From: Cephalotrichum gorgonifer
Taxonomy: Eukaryota; Ascomycota; Sordariomycetes; Microascales; Microascaceae
DNA length: 64,000 bases
Direction of reading: 5' to 3'
Assembly (NCBI GenBank): GCA_900312665.1
Contig: ONZQ02000003.1
Span: 144,648-208,647 of the forward strand
Shown here: positions 32,794 to 44,905 of the stretch, piece after piece
Numbering within the stretch: the first letter of the stretch is position 1
Layout of the letters: the number at the start of each line of letters is the position of its first letter
The notes under the pieces: generated by a model
What the model was told of the DNA's origin: nothing
The model's input: only the letters and a program-made list of their open reading frames with translations
Database searches by the model: none
Translations under genes and position numbers: made by a program

Positions 32794-33744
32794 GGGGGGG
32801 GGCGGTTGGCTCTGACAGGGGTATAGCAGGCGTGGAGTAGTAATGATGATGGGAACCTCTTTTTTTCTTTTACTTTTACTTCAAGTCATTCATTTGTTCA
32901 TGGGCGAGCACTTAGGCGGATTAGGTGTTTTTGGTTTTGGTATATCCGGGGGGCAAAAGGAAGGGGAAGGGGGAGCAGGAAATGTTAATAAGTCGCGATA
33001 GCACATTCAGCGGCGCTTCCTTTTTTTTTTATCTTCTCTCTTCCTTTTTTATATTTTTGGGGGGAGGAGGGGCCATTGTCTTTTAAATATCCGGTTAAGG
33101 GAGTAAATACCATGGACTATAATCCCTACATACCTACGACTATCAGACTCATCTACCGCGTGGGAGTACCATCTTGGTCTTGGGAGCGCCAGACCTCATC
33201 CTTCGGGGAGAGGTTGGCAGGGTTGACGGAGCTGTCGTGGTGCACAGCGAACGGGGCGGAGGGCCGATGTGATGATACTTTCTCTGTATGTAGCGATTCG
33301 GGGGTTGTCGATTTAAAGCTGGCGGGTACCGGAGGAGCTCTACTGTTATTGGACAAGAGGAGTGCGGGCACGGCGCCGGTGTGGCCCCACTCTACTCCCG
33401 TCCGGCCCTAATGTTGGGACTTGACTTGTACACCCCCGTGTGAGGGACCGGTGTTGGTCTATTCAAACGATGGCGAGAAAGTAGATCTCAGAATATAACA
33501 GGAAACCCGAAATGTATTAGAGTCGTGCGTGAACAGGTTAATCATTACTACGCGTAGAAGACTACCGACTCATGAAGAAGAAAAAAAAGGCTTGGGTATC
33601 TTGCTCATATACTCGACAAAGGTGATACGCTCCAATGCTACATTACAGTTAGTTCCTCGCAGTCGAATCGACTCCAGAACTCCTTCCGCCCCGTCTAAGT
33701 GGCACCCGTACCCGCCCACCTCCTGTTCTGCTTTCGTGCCACCA
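32794..33744. other. Convergent 3' region, LRR / DUF6536
   Basis: 950 bases between the stop codons. T-rich stretches at 32860-32885 and 33020-33060 fit 3' UTR/polyadenylation sequence of the LRR gene. No gene seen. Confidence 0.5.
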
Positions 33745-36374
33745 TCAAGCATACGCCCTCCCAACCCCAACCATCCCTACCGCTCTCTCGTTATTAGCAA
33801 ATCCCGTGCGGCCAGGTTCGACCCCGGGGACTCCCTCCCTGATCACACCCCACGATACCCCTTCCGCGGCGTTTACCCCCACGATTTCAACCTCAGCCGA
33901 GCCATCCGGCCCACGGCGCGCACGCGGACTCCGCGGCGGCGGAGCGTGACACTTGGAGCTGATGACGGCCGAGCAGCTCCCGCCCCTGGTTGCGACGGCT
34001 AGGGGATTGCCTGCTGGCTGCCCGTCCGAAAAGCTCGCCCTCGCGTCGGCGCGCCGGAGCCCGAGCCCCAGCGGGACGGCGAGGATGGCGATCAGCACGC
34101 AGAGGAGCGCCAGGAGCGGCACGGGGGAGGGTGAGAGGGCCGTGCCTGCGTCGACGGCGACGACGACGAGCGAGCTCGAGAGGAGGAAGCCCGCGGCGGA
34201 GAAGAGGAGAATCAGGAGCCATGACCAGGGCCTCGGGAGCGTGATGTACAGGCTCTTTGTCTGCGCGCCCCTCGCGCGGCCCGAGACTCGGAGCGCGCGA
34301 GGAGTGTTCTCCGGAATGGCGAAGCCCGCCAGCTCGTGGCTGAGGAAGTAGGTGCTAAGTAGGGCGTTGAGGGAGACGTACAGCGCCGCGAGGAGGAGGT
34401 GAGGGAGTCCCGCGAGGACGCACACGCCCGCCCTGCTGGTCCCGGCGCCGAAGACGAACATCTGCCCTGATGGCTCGCCGAAGGGCGACATCTTGGCCCC
34501 CGGGTTAGATCGAATTGCGGCCACGAGTGCCGCGGCCCCCAGCCCCGTCGGTATGCACCACGTTAGGAGAAAGGCGGACCAACGTGCTGGGGAAACTGTC
34601 ATGAGCCACCAGTGCGCTGAGGGCGCCCAATGTTTCGCTTCCACAAGGGGCCACTTCCCACTCGTCACGTCCCGCCTCGTCAGAAGGCACGCGTTGGACG
34701 TCGTGGGATCCGGGACGTCCAGGAACGACGTGAGGGCGTCGCCAAGCGTCGCGAGGGGATGGAAGTCTTTAAGTAGGGCGGAAGACCCCGTGGAGACGAT
34801 AATGACGAGGTTCAGGAGCGCCACGGTGCCCAGGAGCGGGCCCGACAGCCTCAGCTCGCAGGTGAGCGGCTCGGACGCCTCCTGCGCCAGGCAGAAGCTG
34901 ATGGAGGAGCGGTCTATCGCGACACCCGGCCTCAGCTCCTCGGGCCCGAGGTGGGAGGCGAGGAAGGAGGTCGCCTGCGCCGTCTGGAGCAGGCTGTTGC
35001 GCGCGTCCTTTATGTCGGTTATGACCATGACGGCCGCGTAGCTGGCCGGGCTCGCGAGTGACGCGAGGCACTGCGATGTCGTGAGATTCGCTAGCTCGTC
35101 CCGGCTCGCGCTGCCTTGCAGGGCTAGGAGGTCGATCCGCGAGAGGTTGGCGGCGTTCGAGTCAGACGAATTGGAGAAGGGAGCTCCATTGAGGAAATCC
35201 TCGGTGATGAAGACGAAGTTAGACGCGCCTGTCCTCGAGACGAAGAAGACGCTATTAAATCTAGGGATAAAGGTCAGCTTTAGTTTTAGTCCGTCTCTAC
35301 CTCGACAACGGAAGGAAGGACAAGTTAAACATGGAGAAGGGGTCGCGGAAGTTGGCCTACAATACATGGACCCCAAAAGCGGCCAACAAAACGCTCAAAA
35401 TCATAAACACCCTCTTCCTCGATATATATTTCAGGTTTCGAACTGACGGGACCCCAATGTCGAGCCACCGCTGCCTCTCGTGCGCCAGCGCCACCTCCAC
35501 CCGCGTCGGGCTGACGAGGGCCTGGAAGACGTAGTTTGCTATCGCGAGCAGAACCACGGCGAGGATATTGGTGAGAATCTGGAGTCCCATCTCGATTCGC
35601 CTCGCGGTACCGCAGTCCCCCGCGTACACGGGCGCCTCGCCCCGGAGGAGATCCGATCGCGAGAGGGCAAGCGTGAGGCTCACGACACTGACGACGAATA
35701 TTAGCAAGGCGATGAGGGTGTTGATCGCTATGCCGCTCTTCCAGCCTACTAGTCGTCCGCTCCCGCCACCCTTCTTCCCCTTTTCTGTACCGCCGACCGC
35801 TGGTCCGCCGATCGAAGCCCCTGACTCCGTCCCCGAGGGGGAGAAGTAAAAGTCCGCGGCCCGGGACCGGGTGGCGTTGTCCCCACGCCGCACGTCGATA
35901 CCTCTCGCGCCCCCGCGCGGCCTCATTGATGCTCGAAGGGCGACCGTCTCGGGGGTCTCCCCGCGGAGGTAGTTCACGACGTAGTCGGGAATGAGAGACT
36001 TGTCAACGGTGCTGGGCGAGCTCTGGGCCGAATAGAGGTGGGTCTGGTGGGGATCCCAGGTCACAGGGCGGACGCGGGGCCGAGACCGGGACCTTGAACG
36101 GGACGGGGACCGCTTGGGGCTCGAGCCGGAGTTGGTGTCTAGGAAGGGCCATTGGAGGGTCTGGCTCGCAGAGGTGTGGTCTACCGGCCCGTCAACTCTG
36201 TTCGTTGTGGGGTTAGAGTTAGCCAGACGTAGGAGGGAATAAGAAAATATGGACGTGGGAGGGGGGGTTAGGCTACCTATCTATTCTCTCCACCTCGCCG
36301 TTCTGATCCCAGGTGTATCGGTACGACATCGAGGTACGCTCTGCCCTATGCCTCCACGGTATCACGACCTCCAT
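33745..36374 (-). CDS. DUF6536-family multi-pass membrane protein
   Basis: Three exons (36374-36277, 36197-35361, 35260-33745) give 816 residues. Exon 1 encodes MEVVIPWRHRAER and is joined by a GTAGCC/CTAAC/ACAG intron to VDGPVDHTSAS. Intron 2 (35360-35261, GTAGGC to CCCTAG) joins GVHVL to FNSVFFVS. Residues 180-330 are the DUF6536 core: a first membrane helix (GIAINTLIALLIFVVSVVSL), then VYAGDCGTARRIEMGLQILTN, ANYVFQALVSPTRVEVALAH and RWLDIGVPSVRNLKYISRKR, the most conserved part of the family. Several more membrane helices follow, with a large extracytosolic Ser/Asn/Thr-rich loop after FVFITEDFLNG. The N-terminal 100 residues contain an SR-rich stretch (RSRSRSRPR). The family is abundant and restricted to filamentous fungi; no function is known. 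Confidence 0.88.
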
Positions 36375-39300
36375 GTCATATGACCGCCGCGAGGGTCGGA
36401 GAGCGCCTGGCTCTGGTTGTGAATAACAGCTCTATAGGGTCATGTGGTCGCGGTCTCAAGAACCGGGGCGCTGGTAGTATTGCATCCGTCGAGGAGGATA
36501 ATGCGCAACGATGAGGAGTTTTAATGCGCGCAGTGGTAAGTCGACGAAGGGCGTGGGGTCAAGTCAGGATGAGACCCCCCCAGCTTCAAGATACCTTCTC
36601 TCTGGACATGAGGAGGAGCAGGGGAGAGAAGAGGGAGGGATTCTAGCTTGCAACGGGGACCCCTACAGTTAGATATACATGCAAGGGGGGATGTGCAACA
36701 AAAGCAACAGACGTGGCGTACCGTTCATCTTATCTTACTCCTTCCAACTGGACTCTTAACACTTGTCTGTCGAGTGCGCCGCGTGTTAGTGGACACCCAA
36801 GACGCCACAACGTGGTTTGTCGCAGCGATGATCACCGAGGGGGGGGGGGGGCGTCCGTCGTGAAGATGTCAATTTTTGACACACACCTCCCATTCCATAT
36901 TCCTACAGGTTGTGGGCGCATCCCTCCCCTCCCAGCTCGCAGTGCCGAAGGAGGATACCAGGCTGTCTATTATTCCCCGGCCATCCTACCGTTGTAGACA
37001 CGGGATGATACCGCGGGCTAGAACCCTGGTCCATACCACAATCCAAAACCGAGACCTGGGGGCGGGTTTCGAGCCCTTCTCTGGGGTGGATCACTCCGGC
37101 CGCAGGGGTAAAAGAGAGATGTCGCAAGATCGGAGCAGATACTTGTAAGTGCCGTGGGCGTGACGGGACTGCGTACTCATATTTCCGAGAAGCGGGTCAC
37201 GAGAAGCGCGACGAGTAGAAATGGTCAACTAAGAATGTTCGAATGCCTTACCAGTCAGTATAGGAGATGCTGGATGTGGACGTGGAAGCTAACCGGAAAT
37301 TTGCGTCCCCCTCTCCCTTGCAGTTTGCACCACGAATGCATTGTGACTTCTACAGACGGACATCCCCGTGTAAGCCCGCCAAGAAAAGGAGGTGCTGCGA
37401 GATCCAGCCAGTAAGGACCCTAACTCGTAGGGGAGACCTGAGACCTGGGACAGGGTGAAGATCCCTCTAATCAATCAGATCGGTTTATGCAAAGGGCGAA
37501 ATGGAGCTTCGAGACGACAAGCGACCCGGTGTCGTGTAGTATTGTCTCTAAATGGCCCGTGTCGCAAAGCTGCCCCAGATCCATGTGTCCAGGGAGCAAG
37601 GGTGCGCGATAGGTCTCGGGGATTAAGCAGAATCCCTGTAACTCTGTACCCACACACGACCCGCCTTCCGGACGGTTCGGGCATATCAGCTGTTTCAGCT
37701 CCTTGGTAGTTAACTGTTATTGACTGCTCGATCCACCATGGCTTCCCCAAATGTCCGCCGCCTCCCCAGCTGTACTTGAGGGATAATAATACCTCGACCG
37801 CCCCCGTTAAATGAGACATCAGTCGGAGACTAGTTAATATTATCTTCATCCGCTTAAGAGCAGCATGCGTGTCTCTCCAGGTGATGGTTCGCCGTTCTTT
37901 TGTCTTTGATTCTTCTTTTTTTTCTTCTTCCTTTGCTTCCGTTGTTGATCGCCAGCAGGGGGGGTTCGAAGATGCTCTCGAGCCTCTGCGGCAAGCTGTG
38001 ACACTCGCGATCGCCCCCTCGAAAAATATGAACCAGGTCCACTGGTCGGTTCTGTTCCCCCCTTCCTCTTTTTCTTCTTTTGTCCCCGGCTCGGCAAAAT
38101 AAGTACCGCACGGAGGAGACAAATTGAATTCGTTAAAGTACACTAGAAAGAGTAAAGGGTAGAAGCCAAGAAGCCACAGATCATCACCCCTCTGAGGATA
38201 CATAACTACCGTAGTCACACTCCTAACCCGCTCCGAATACTCGCGGTCATCGTGCGTATCGTATAGACGGGTGCTGTCAGTCTGATCGCTAGGGAACTGA
38301 TTTCGAGAGGAAAGCATGCTGGAGGACAAGCTAGAGCACAACTAAGCTTAAACCGTAAGAGCGAACCTGAGAATCCAACCGGGTGTCGAAGTGTCCGGGT
38401 TCTGACAGGGTGATGACGATCATTCAGTTGATCTCCAGGTCTTGGCCGGTTCGGCGATCAAAGTCCATTACAATCGCTGAGGTGTCAACTCCCGGCCAGC
38501 CGAGTAATAGCTGTTCCCCGCGTCACCTTGCCGTTTCGGGGTTGAGCAGCGTATACTCGTAGGTCTTTCACTTCTGCACAGGAGACATCCACGGGCGGCT
38601 GTCTAACTCCGCGTCACACCAAGATGGTCGAACCCGGCAGCTACCACGCAAGAGGAGAAGGCAGTCCCTTGTATGTTCGCATACTTGACATCCCCCCCCC
38701 CCAAGGATTTCTCACTCCTGCACAACGCCTACTGGAGTTCTTATAGGCGATCGAACCCGGGTTCCCGGCCAGCAGAGCCCCGCCTCTCAAATGCGGCCTG
38801 GCATGGCAGCGGGGCCGGTTTCTCACGGGGATGACGGCTCAACCAGGAAAATGGCAGCTCCGATGGCCCGGGACGCCCCCCTCGCCCAACAAGGGCCCGG
38901 AATCCTCCACGCCGAGAACAGATTCGCTATCCCGCCCGCTCATGAGCGACGTATTCCTGACCCAAGGATGGTCCACTCCCCCTCCACGCCCACAACTCAA
39001 CTTCGCTGGATTCGGTTGACCTCCCACCCCCATGCCGCCTTTTCTCTCCCCGGTTCTAGTGTGCCCGATCGCCATATTTTTTTTTTACCTCCCAATGCTC
39101 TACGCCCGGGGCCCACGAGAGCAAGCACACTGTCACAGGGCGAGTGAACCAAGGGTCCGAACCCATACTCCATAAAACGATCCCTCGTTTCCGCTCATAG
39201 GCTAAATTCGCGTCGAAACACGTTTCCCGCGTGCCACTAGAAACAAGCCATCACCCTCGAAACACCTCAGCCTCGAGGACACCCGGGGCTCTCTCAAAGC

Positions 39301-41037
39301 TGGTTGCGCCCGCATCCCATGGCGACGCGGGGTTTCTAATGGTCGTGGCTCCAGTTAGATGCCGGCGGGCGGCAGGTCTAGCCCGGATGATCGGCCCTCT
39401 GTTTGCGTGTTACTCGCTCCAGAATGAGTTATGGCACAGAGGGATTCCGCTCCCTTTCTTTAGCCTCCATGGCGCAATTGACCCAATACCTGGTCCTAGA
39501 TCAGAGATAACGGTAGCATCCACCATAGCCGTGCGTCTAAGGTGGGTTACAACGGAGTTACAGCAAATATATCTCAGAGTAGGCGTCTATGGATATGGAT
39601 ACTTCCCCAGAGTTGGACCAAACGATGGCGGTCCACGGCCCGCGAATTCTCTCTCTTTCTCTCTCTCGCGCTCTCTCTTTCTCTCTCTCGCTTGCTCTCT
39701 CTCGGAACACTAAACCTCGAGAGGGACCCACGATGATGGCCACGTCCCATCCCATACCGATGAGTCAGGGTGTCCACCAGAGCCTCCCAAATACCCGTCC
39801 TCGTACAGATCCTCGTACCTGTCAGAGTGGGAGGGAGTGGACCTGGTTGGCTGGCGTTGGGTATTCTGTGCTTTGGTGCTTTTATGGCGCGAGACCGTGG
39901 CTAGGCAGCTCATGACGTTGGGTGTGGCTGAATTCGTGGGGGGGGGGAATATTTGGCCAATGATCCTGTCCTTGATTCTACTTATGCAGTATTACCCCCC
40001 TCGTGCCTTCCATTTCAGGGGCCGCCTCCCCAGGGGATACCACCCCCTCCCGCGGCAGGTCCCACCGGCCGCCCCCGCTACAAAACATGCCATTTTGCAC
40101 AGCCGGAGGGTCAAAATGGCCTGGTCGCCATTAAAAATAATTTGTGACTGGTCAGTTCAGCGTTGGGGTCACTCCAAGTCTTTTTGCCATGGGGCATATG
40201 AGTATTGGTACAAGCCCGAGTACGAGGAGTGCCAACAACGGGGAGGCTCTTATGGTAACCACGAACAGCGCACACACCCACCTCCGTTTCCCGCATTTTC
40301 CTCCTTCACGTCAGAGGTCACAAGGCGCTTCTCCTGACTCGTGCTCGTCCGAGAAAGGACAAGTGCTCGTAAGCATATAGTACTCGCAGTCGTAAATCCT
40401 AGGCGCCAAAGTCGACTCCACTCTGGTGCCCCTCCGGCGCCAAGGATTCACTGGCCTCCTCATGAGTACTCAAGGTGCCAAGTTATGGTAGGGAGCCTTG
40501 GGGACGTCACTTCCATGCTTGTGCGTATTACCTCCTCACGTTGGCTATTTGCCGTTCGTTTCCTGTTCTGTCCCCGAGAAGCCCAATCCCTGCATTCAAA
40601 TCGAGAATTGGTCACAAGGCTTGGAGGGGTCGTAGTCATGGGGGAGAAGAGGAGGGTGCGGGGCACACATCGTTGCGGTAGTTGGCCAGCCTGGTTCAAA
40701 AATACTTGCTGGTGTATTACAAGTATTCTTGTAACTCTTAGAAATTCCAAGCGGAGCTCCAGTCAGCCCTGATTCATGTACCCCTCGAAAGGAGTCCAGG
40801 CACTCCCAGAGTAACAAGGTACATATAATGTTCTCCCCGTCTTCCCCGTCTCCCCGATGCCCCACCTTCCAAAGGACGAAAGTACGTACAGGTACCTACA
40901 GGCTCGTACCCAGATGTTAATCTCGAAAAAACGTACGAGTAGAGTAATTACAACACATGAACCTAAACCCCGGGAGTCCCTGCTTGTAGCACGCCTTCGG
41001 TACGGGGTGTGACGCAGGTCAAGAAAAATGGGTGGGA
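36375..41037. other. 4.7 kb gene-poor region
   Basis: No convincing gene on either strand. The longest frame (minus, 38317-37475, about 280 codons) has mixed composition and no recognisable domain. Features seen: a run of 13 G at 36839-36851, a run of 11 C at 38692-38702, a CT microsatellite at 39648-39703, and several GTAC/TACTCGTAC-type words. The sequence looks like fast-evolving accessory DNA. Confidence 0.5.
39648..39703. repeat. CT-rich microsatellite
   Basis: Interrupted (CT)n tract with TTTCT and CGCG breaks over about 56 bases. It creates spurious Ser/Leu- and Arg/Glu-rich frames on the two strands. Confidence 0.9.
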
Positions 41038-41044
41038 TATATAA
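41038..41044 (+). promoter_or_regulatory. TATA box of the small gene at 41386
   Basis: TATATAA followed by G is one of the few clear TATA boxes in the window. About 30-60 bases downstream is a T/C-rich stretch suitable for transcription start, then a C/A-rich leader of about 300 bases without strong secondary features. Confidence 0.5.
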
Positions 41045-41385
41045 GCTATTATTCCCATTTCTAATCAGTCTCTGCGCTTCTTCTGTCGTCCCAACTCTTA
41101 GTATTTAAACACCACCGTGAATCCTCCCTTGCAGATTCCCTTGCCTTGCAAATATACAGAAATCAGTTGCCCTCCGAGCTCAAAGAAACCAGGGGACTCC
41201 CGACCCACACACGTACACCCAACACGCCAGCAAGCCGAAAGTGTGTACGTACACTTACACCACCGATTGCAACAAAGCCTCTCTCGCCTGGCAACCTCGA
41301 ACCCAACTCCGAACACCAGAACCACCACCCACACTGTAAAACGGCAAAACTGCAAAACCCCAAAGGCACCCAAATCATCCCTGCA

Positions 41386-41619
41386 ATGTCGCCCTCTTAC
41401 ACCTTGACGGCTCACCTTGCAAGGCAGGTTTGCTCTTCATGGCGCGAGACGCGCGACGTCCAATCACGATCATCGCCGCCTCCATCCTCTCTCCGCCGCT
41501 CATCGACATCCTCCACATCCTCCGCGTCGTCCTCTTCATCCCTCACCTCCTCCCTCGGCCGCAGCTCCGTAGAGACTGAGAGGGAAATCAAGAGCTGGAA
41601 TAGTGGGACGACGAAGTGA
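41386..41619 (+). CDS. Small serine-rich protein, candidate orphan gene
   Basis: An ATG at 41386 opens a 77-residue frame: MSPSYTLTAHLARQVCSSWR, then a long Ser/Thr/Pro tract, then ETEREIKSWNSGTTK and stop. The same frame continues upstream to 41146, but the region from 41060 to 41385 is CA-rich and looks like a 5' leader. A TATA box lies about 340 bases upstream. The first 20 residues look like an amphipathic helix with one Cys and one Trp; there is no signal peptide. I do not recognise the family. The gene stands alone in a gene-poor area. It could be real and inducible, or a chance frame; the TATA-leader-ATG arrangement is the only positive evidence. Confidence 0.4.
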   Translation: MSPSYTLTAHLARQVCSSWRETRDVQSRSSPPPSSLRRSSTSSTSSASSSSSLTSSLGRSSVETEREIKSWNSGTTK

Positions 41620-42189
41620 GATAAGAACACGCTTGCCTCGAGTGAATGCATTGCATGCGATGGGGATCAAGCGTTAGTTACGACTGGGTTCTTGCCCTGC
41701 GACTTAGACCGTTGGACAAGGAAGGCGCTGGAGGAGCATGGGAGGCGTTTCGTTATGTTTCTTGTTTTCGTCTTTGGGCGGGATATCTTTCCCTTCTTCG
41801 CCCTTGTTTGATTTTCTATGTTGTTAGTCTCGGGGTTCTAGGAACTATCCTACGATACCCTTACATGTTTATGGGGGGCTTCCGAGACTAGAGTTAGTCG
41901 AGGTAGACTGCAGTAATAATATGATACCCCAATTCAATACCCAATCCGCATTAAGACGATTCTAGCAACCGATACATCCCCGCTCGTAACGCAATGTAAT
42001 GAGCCGGCCGGCATCTACCAGGAAATGTCCAAATGTTTGCCGACGTCTATACGAAAATAGTACCGCGTTTATCGCTCCAGGTCCTTTCTCCTATTCCTTA
42101 AAATATGGATGCTTTCCTTGGTCCCCAGCTATGGTGAACCATGCCTCTCATCTAACAAGCAATGTTCCTCAACCTCCAGCCTCGCCCTT
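41620..42189. other. Intergenic
   Basis: 570 bases between the small gene and the repeat remnant. AT-rich; nothing recognised. Confidence 0.45.
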
Positions 42190-42590
42190 TTCTGTTCATC
42201 TGTCTCAAGTGCTATTCGCTTTTTGAGATTCGCTACCCTAGAAGCATGCCTTGCCTCTCTCTGCTCATCTGTCTCAAGTGCCATTCACCTCCTGGCCTTC
42301 GCTGCTTCAGCAGCATTCCTCGCCTTTTTCTGTTCATCTGTCTCAAGTGCCAACTGTGACCTCCCAAGTCCGCATCCCTCGAACCCCAGGTCCATCCCCA
42401 TGACAGCACTATTCATCCCGATTGCCACCCCGGCCGCCACTTCGATGGCCGAGTCCCGGTCCCCATTTTGACCAACAAACATGCCGCACTTCCACAGGAC
42501 GAGCATGCCTGAACCGGTAAGTTCTGCCGCTTCGTGAATGTTCCTCGACTTCCAGCCTCGCCATTCTCTGCTCATCCGTTTCAAGTCCCT
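42190..42590 (-). repeat. Degenerate coding repeat, LETDEQ units (minus strand)
   Basis: Read on the minus strand, four units start with (A)LETDEQ: at about 42588, 42350, 42281 and 42211. Units continue as (K/R)(K/R)AR followed by an Ala- or Glu-rich stretch. Three are spaced 69-70 bases apart, which is 23 codons. A TGA stop interrupts the array between the second and third units, and the first unit is separated by unrelated sequence. Charged 'ET-EQ-AR' repeats of this kind occur in several fungal and helicase-linked proteins of unknown role. The array lies just downstream of the decayed gene 42660-43620 on the same strand and may be its degenerate 3' end. Confidence 0.6.
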
Positions 42591-42659
42591 TCTTCTCCTT
42601 CTTATGCATTGTCAGCATCCAACGTATCTTGGATCTATGAGGTGAACTTACATCCTTCT

Positions 42660-43620
42660 GCTCAGGCCTTGGTCTCCGGTGACCAATCCAACATGTCCGT
42701 ACCAGAATCGCCATCCTTTGTGATATTGCAGAAATACGCATCGCCTCTATCACAGCCGGCCGGAGAAATTTCGACCTCCTCATCTGTGGGCATCCTCTTC
42801 GAGAGGACAATAGCCCGTATGATTGAAGGCTTCGAAAGAAGATGGAGTGCACTCGTCCGTGACGGTTCCAAGTCGCAAGAAAATCGTGCCACATTGCCTC
42901 TACAATGAGAGCGAGGAGTCGATGATAGGTTCGAGTGACAGGATCTTCGCATTCACGCTCTAGGGGTGTGAAAAACTCTGCCTCGAGGCCACCCTCCCCC
43001 TCGAGGGCCCTGCGAGCCACAGATGACTTTGGGTCCGTGAGATGTTCTTCTTTCCTTCAAAGACCTCCGACCCCAGTGGCAGATCCAGTGTACCCATAAT
43101 CAAATTTGACGTCATGGGTAATGCCACAGAAATATGTGCACCCTTCGTTCGAGATAACCAGGGAAAACTTGATCTTTCCATTCCTGGGCGGGACTCCCAG
43201 TCTGGAGTACCCTCGCCGGAATTGTATGACATACCTCGATTGCCCGAGCCCACTTGTAAGTGATGTGTACATCGAACACACACCTCGGTTTATCGTACAT
43301 CTTGACTGTCTGAACGTTCGTTAGGGCCGTCTCAGCCAGGGCGACAAATATTTATGTTCATCGTCTTTGTTGAACCTTGGTGCCAGGAGGCCCTCGTAAG
43401 CGATCTTCTTTGCATAATCGACCGCTGATCCATCATCGTACAAGCTCCTCAGCTCACCACCGACATCGAAAGGAGTGCCGGGGGGTGATGGGATTGCCCA
43501 GTCCACCGGGGACATCAGAAGAAGCAGCCATGATATTGGCAACCCCCAGAGTCGGGCTCTCTCCCTTGCCCAGGGGATGTTTGGACTTCGAGATGTGAAC
43601 GAGAAACTGGCTGACGCCGC
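42660..43620 (-). pseudogene. Decayed gene of an uncharacterised fungal family
   Basis: Reading 5' to 3' on the minus strand, protein-like segments follow one another in changing frames. They are: PFDVGGELRSLYDDGSAVDYAKKI and EGLLAPRFNKDDEH (to about 43350); FVALAETALTNVQTV, DKPRCVFDVHITYKWARAIE (other frame, to about 43230); NGKIKFSLVISNEGCTYFCGITHDVKF (third frame, to about 43090); and, after an in-frame TGA at about 43057-43059, DPKSSVARRALEGEGG, EFFTPLERECEDPVTRTYHRLLALIVEAMWHDF (to about 42840). One frame change coincides with a possible GTATGT donor, so an intron may explain part of it. The TGA and the break after DEH are not explained by introns. The composition is clearly that of a former soluble protein. 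I cannot name the family. Confidence 0.6.
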
Positions 43621-43839
43621 GACTCCCCATCAGTGAATACTCGGCCGTCCTAGCTGAGCCGTATTAGTATTGTTCTTTACCCAAGCCCCGTGTAAGCGGT
43701 ACTGTGGACTTACGTAAACTTGGAGATCTGGCCAACCTCATGCTGAGACCTCATGCGAGGCATACCAAGCTGCTCTTCCTCAACAGGACCTATTGAACAA
43801 GGTTAGATATTGCCTTGTGGCGGTTGTCACCAGTGCGAC
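43621..43839. other. Spacer between two related remnants
   Basis: Short spacer; no independent feature recognised. Confidence 0.4.
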
Positions 43840-43960
43840 AAACCTTCGATTGTGTTCGTCGTTTGGATTGAATCATGGCGCCAGAAGGCCCTACTCGGCC
43901 ATATTCTTTGCGTAACCGAGAGCCGACCCATGGAATAAAATTGGATATTAGCCCCCCTGG
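43840..43960 (-). pseudogene. Second, shorter copy of part of the decayed gene
   Basis: The minus strand encodes GSALGYAKNMAE-stop-GLLAP-stop-FNPNDEHN. It aligns with GSAVDYAKKIAYEGLLAPRFNKDDEHK of the neighbouring remnant about 500 bases downstream. Both stops fall inside the conserved block. The second (TGA) replaces an Arg codon, as a C-to-T change in CGA would do. This indicates a local duplication followed by decay. Confidence 0.6.
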
Positions 43961-44669
43961 GGTTGGGGGCGCCCATTAGGAAAGGCAAAGCTTTACCTTT
44001 GCCGCCCATTGACGCAGAGTCTGCCACCCGATGGTGACGGCAGCCGTTGAGTAGAAGGCGGGAAGCGAGCGAACAGGCCGGACGTGACGAAAGCTGACGA
44101 GTAAGCGTTGGAAGACATAAATGTTGGTCTGGCGAGTAAGAGTTGGAGGAACGGAATGGCTGGTCTCGACAATTAAGAGACGGAGGACGAAGGGGGCAGG
44201 GGTAGATCGACAACCGACGACAAAGAATCCGGAGAAAAGAAATTCAAGAGGGGACAACCTAGGGCTCACCCCCCGACCCAACTCAGGGGCCACCTTCATC
44301 ATACGATGGTTGGACGTCAAAAGCTCCTTCTCCGCGGGGTTCAGCGCTCCTTCTTAGAATCATGGAACCTGCCACTCCTACAGTCCCGGAAGGTGCCACT
44401 TATCCAGTACAATACTGGATAGGTGAACTTGTCAGGTGCCCCTGACAAAACTCAACGCTCGCTCTCGATTCTCGATCCTCGACTGCACCGATCCGGCTCG
44501 GCACCGGGACCGATCCGGAAGGGGCCCGGCCCCGCCAGGTGGGGCACCCTCACCTCGTCTTCACATAATGTTCCTTGCTGGTACGTTTTACGAGACTCGA
44601 AATAGTAGGCGAAGCTGGTCGGCCGTTGGCAACCACACAAGCGACTTTACGAATAAAAAGAGGCCATAC
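43961..44669. other. Intergenic, no gene seen
   Basis: About 700 bases with short frames only. Confidence 0.4.
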
Positions 44670-44905
44670 CTTCTAGGACGGAAGACAGCTGTTTTGCTAG
44701 GAAAGCTTTTCATCGTATCGCAAGTTCTCTAGACTTCGGACTTGGCACATGTCAGCAAGCCAACCCGACGGGGTGGTCCTTCCTTCTCTACTCGTACTTT
44801 AGTAACAGCCAGGTCTGCTTCAACTCTGTGTAGTACTTGCATACTTTATGAGGTACGTACTTCGTTCTCTCATACGATTATTATATGATCACGCAAGCAT
44901 CTGTC
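44670..44905 (+). repeat. Dispersed repeat, copy A
   Basis: About 230 bases that align in the same orientation with 57320-57560. Shared landmarks in the same order are GGAAAG-TTTT, CTCTAGA, TTGGCACATGTCAGCAA, CGGGGTGGTC, CTTCAACTCTGTG, AATGAGGTAC-like, TTCTCTCATACGA and TTATATGATC. There is no coding potential, and I see no terminal inverted repeats or target-site duplication. Confidence 0.85.

Noticed and set aside
37475..38317. About 280-codon open frame on the minus strand
   Set aside because: Longest frame of the gene-poor region, but mixed low-complexity composition, no domain, poor start context and no splice-linked extension. A chance frame is more likely; transcript evidence would change this.
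38600..38800. Two GGGTTCGA words on the minus strand suggesting tRNAs
   Set aside because: Neither has paired T-stem bases on both sides of the loop, and no A-box lies at the right distance.
40100..40140. Short inverted repeat CCATTTTG ... CAAAATGG as a possible MITE end
   Set aside because: Eight bases with a 14-base loop is expected by chance in 64 kb; no target duplication or second copy seen.
39837..40337. 166-codon plus-strand frame with a hydrophobic segment
   Set aside because: No ATG at its start, composition changes abruptly, and nothing like it is known to me.
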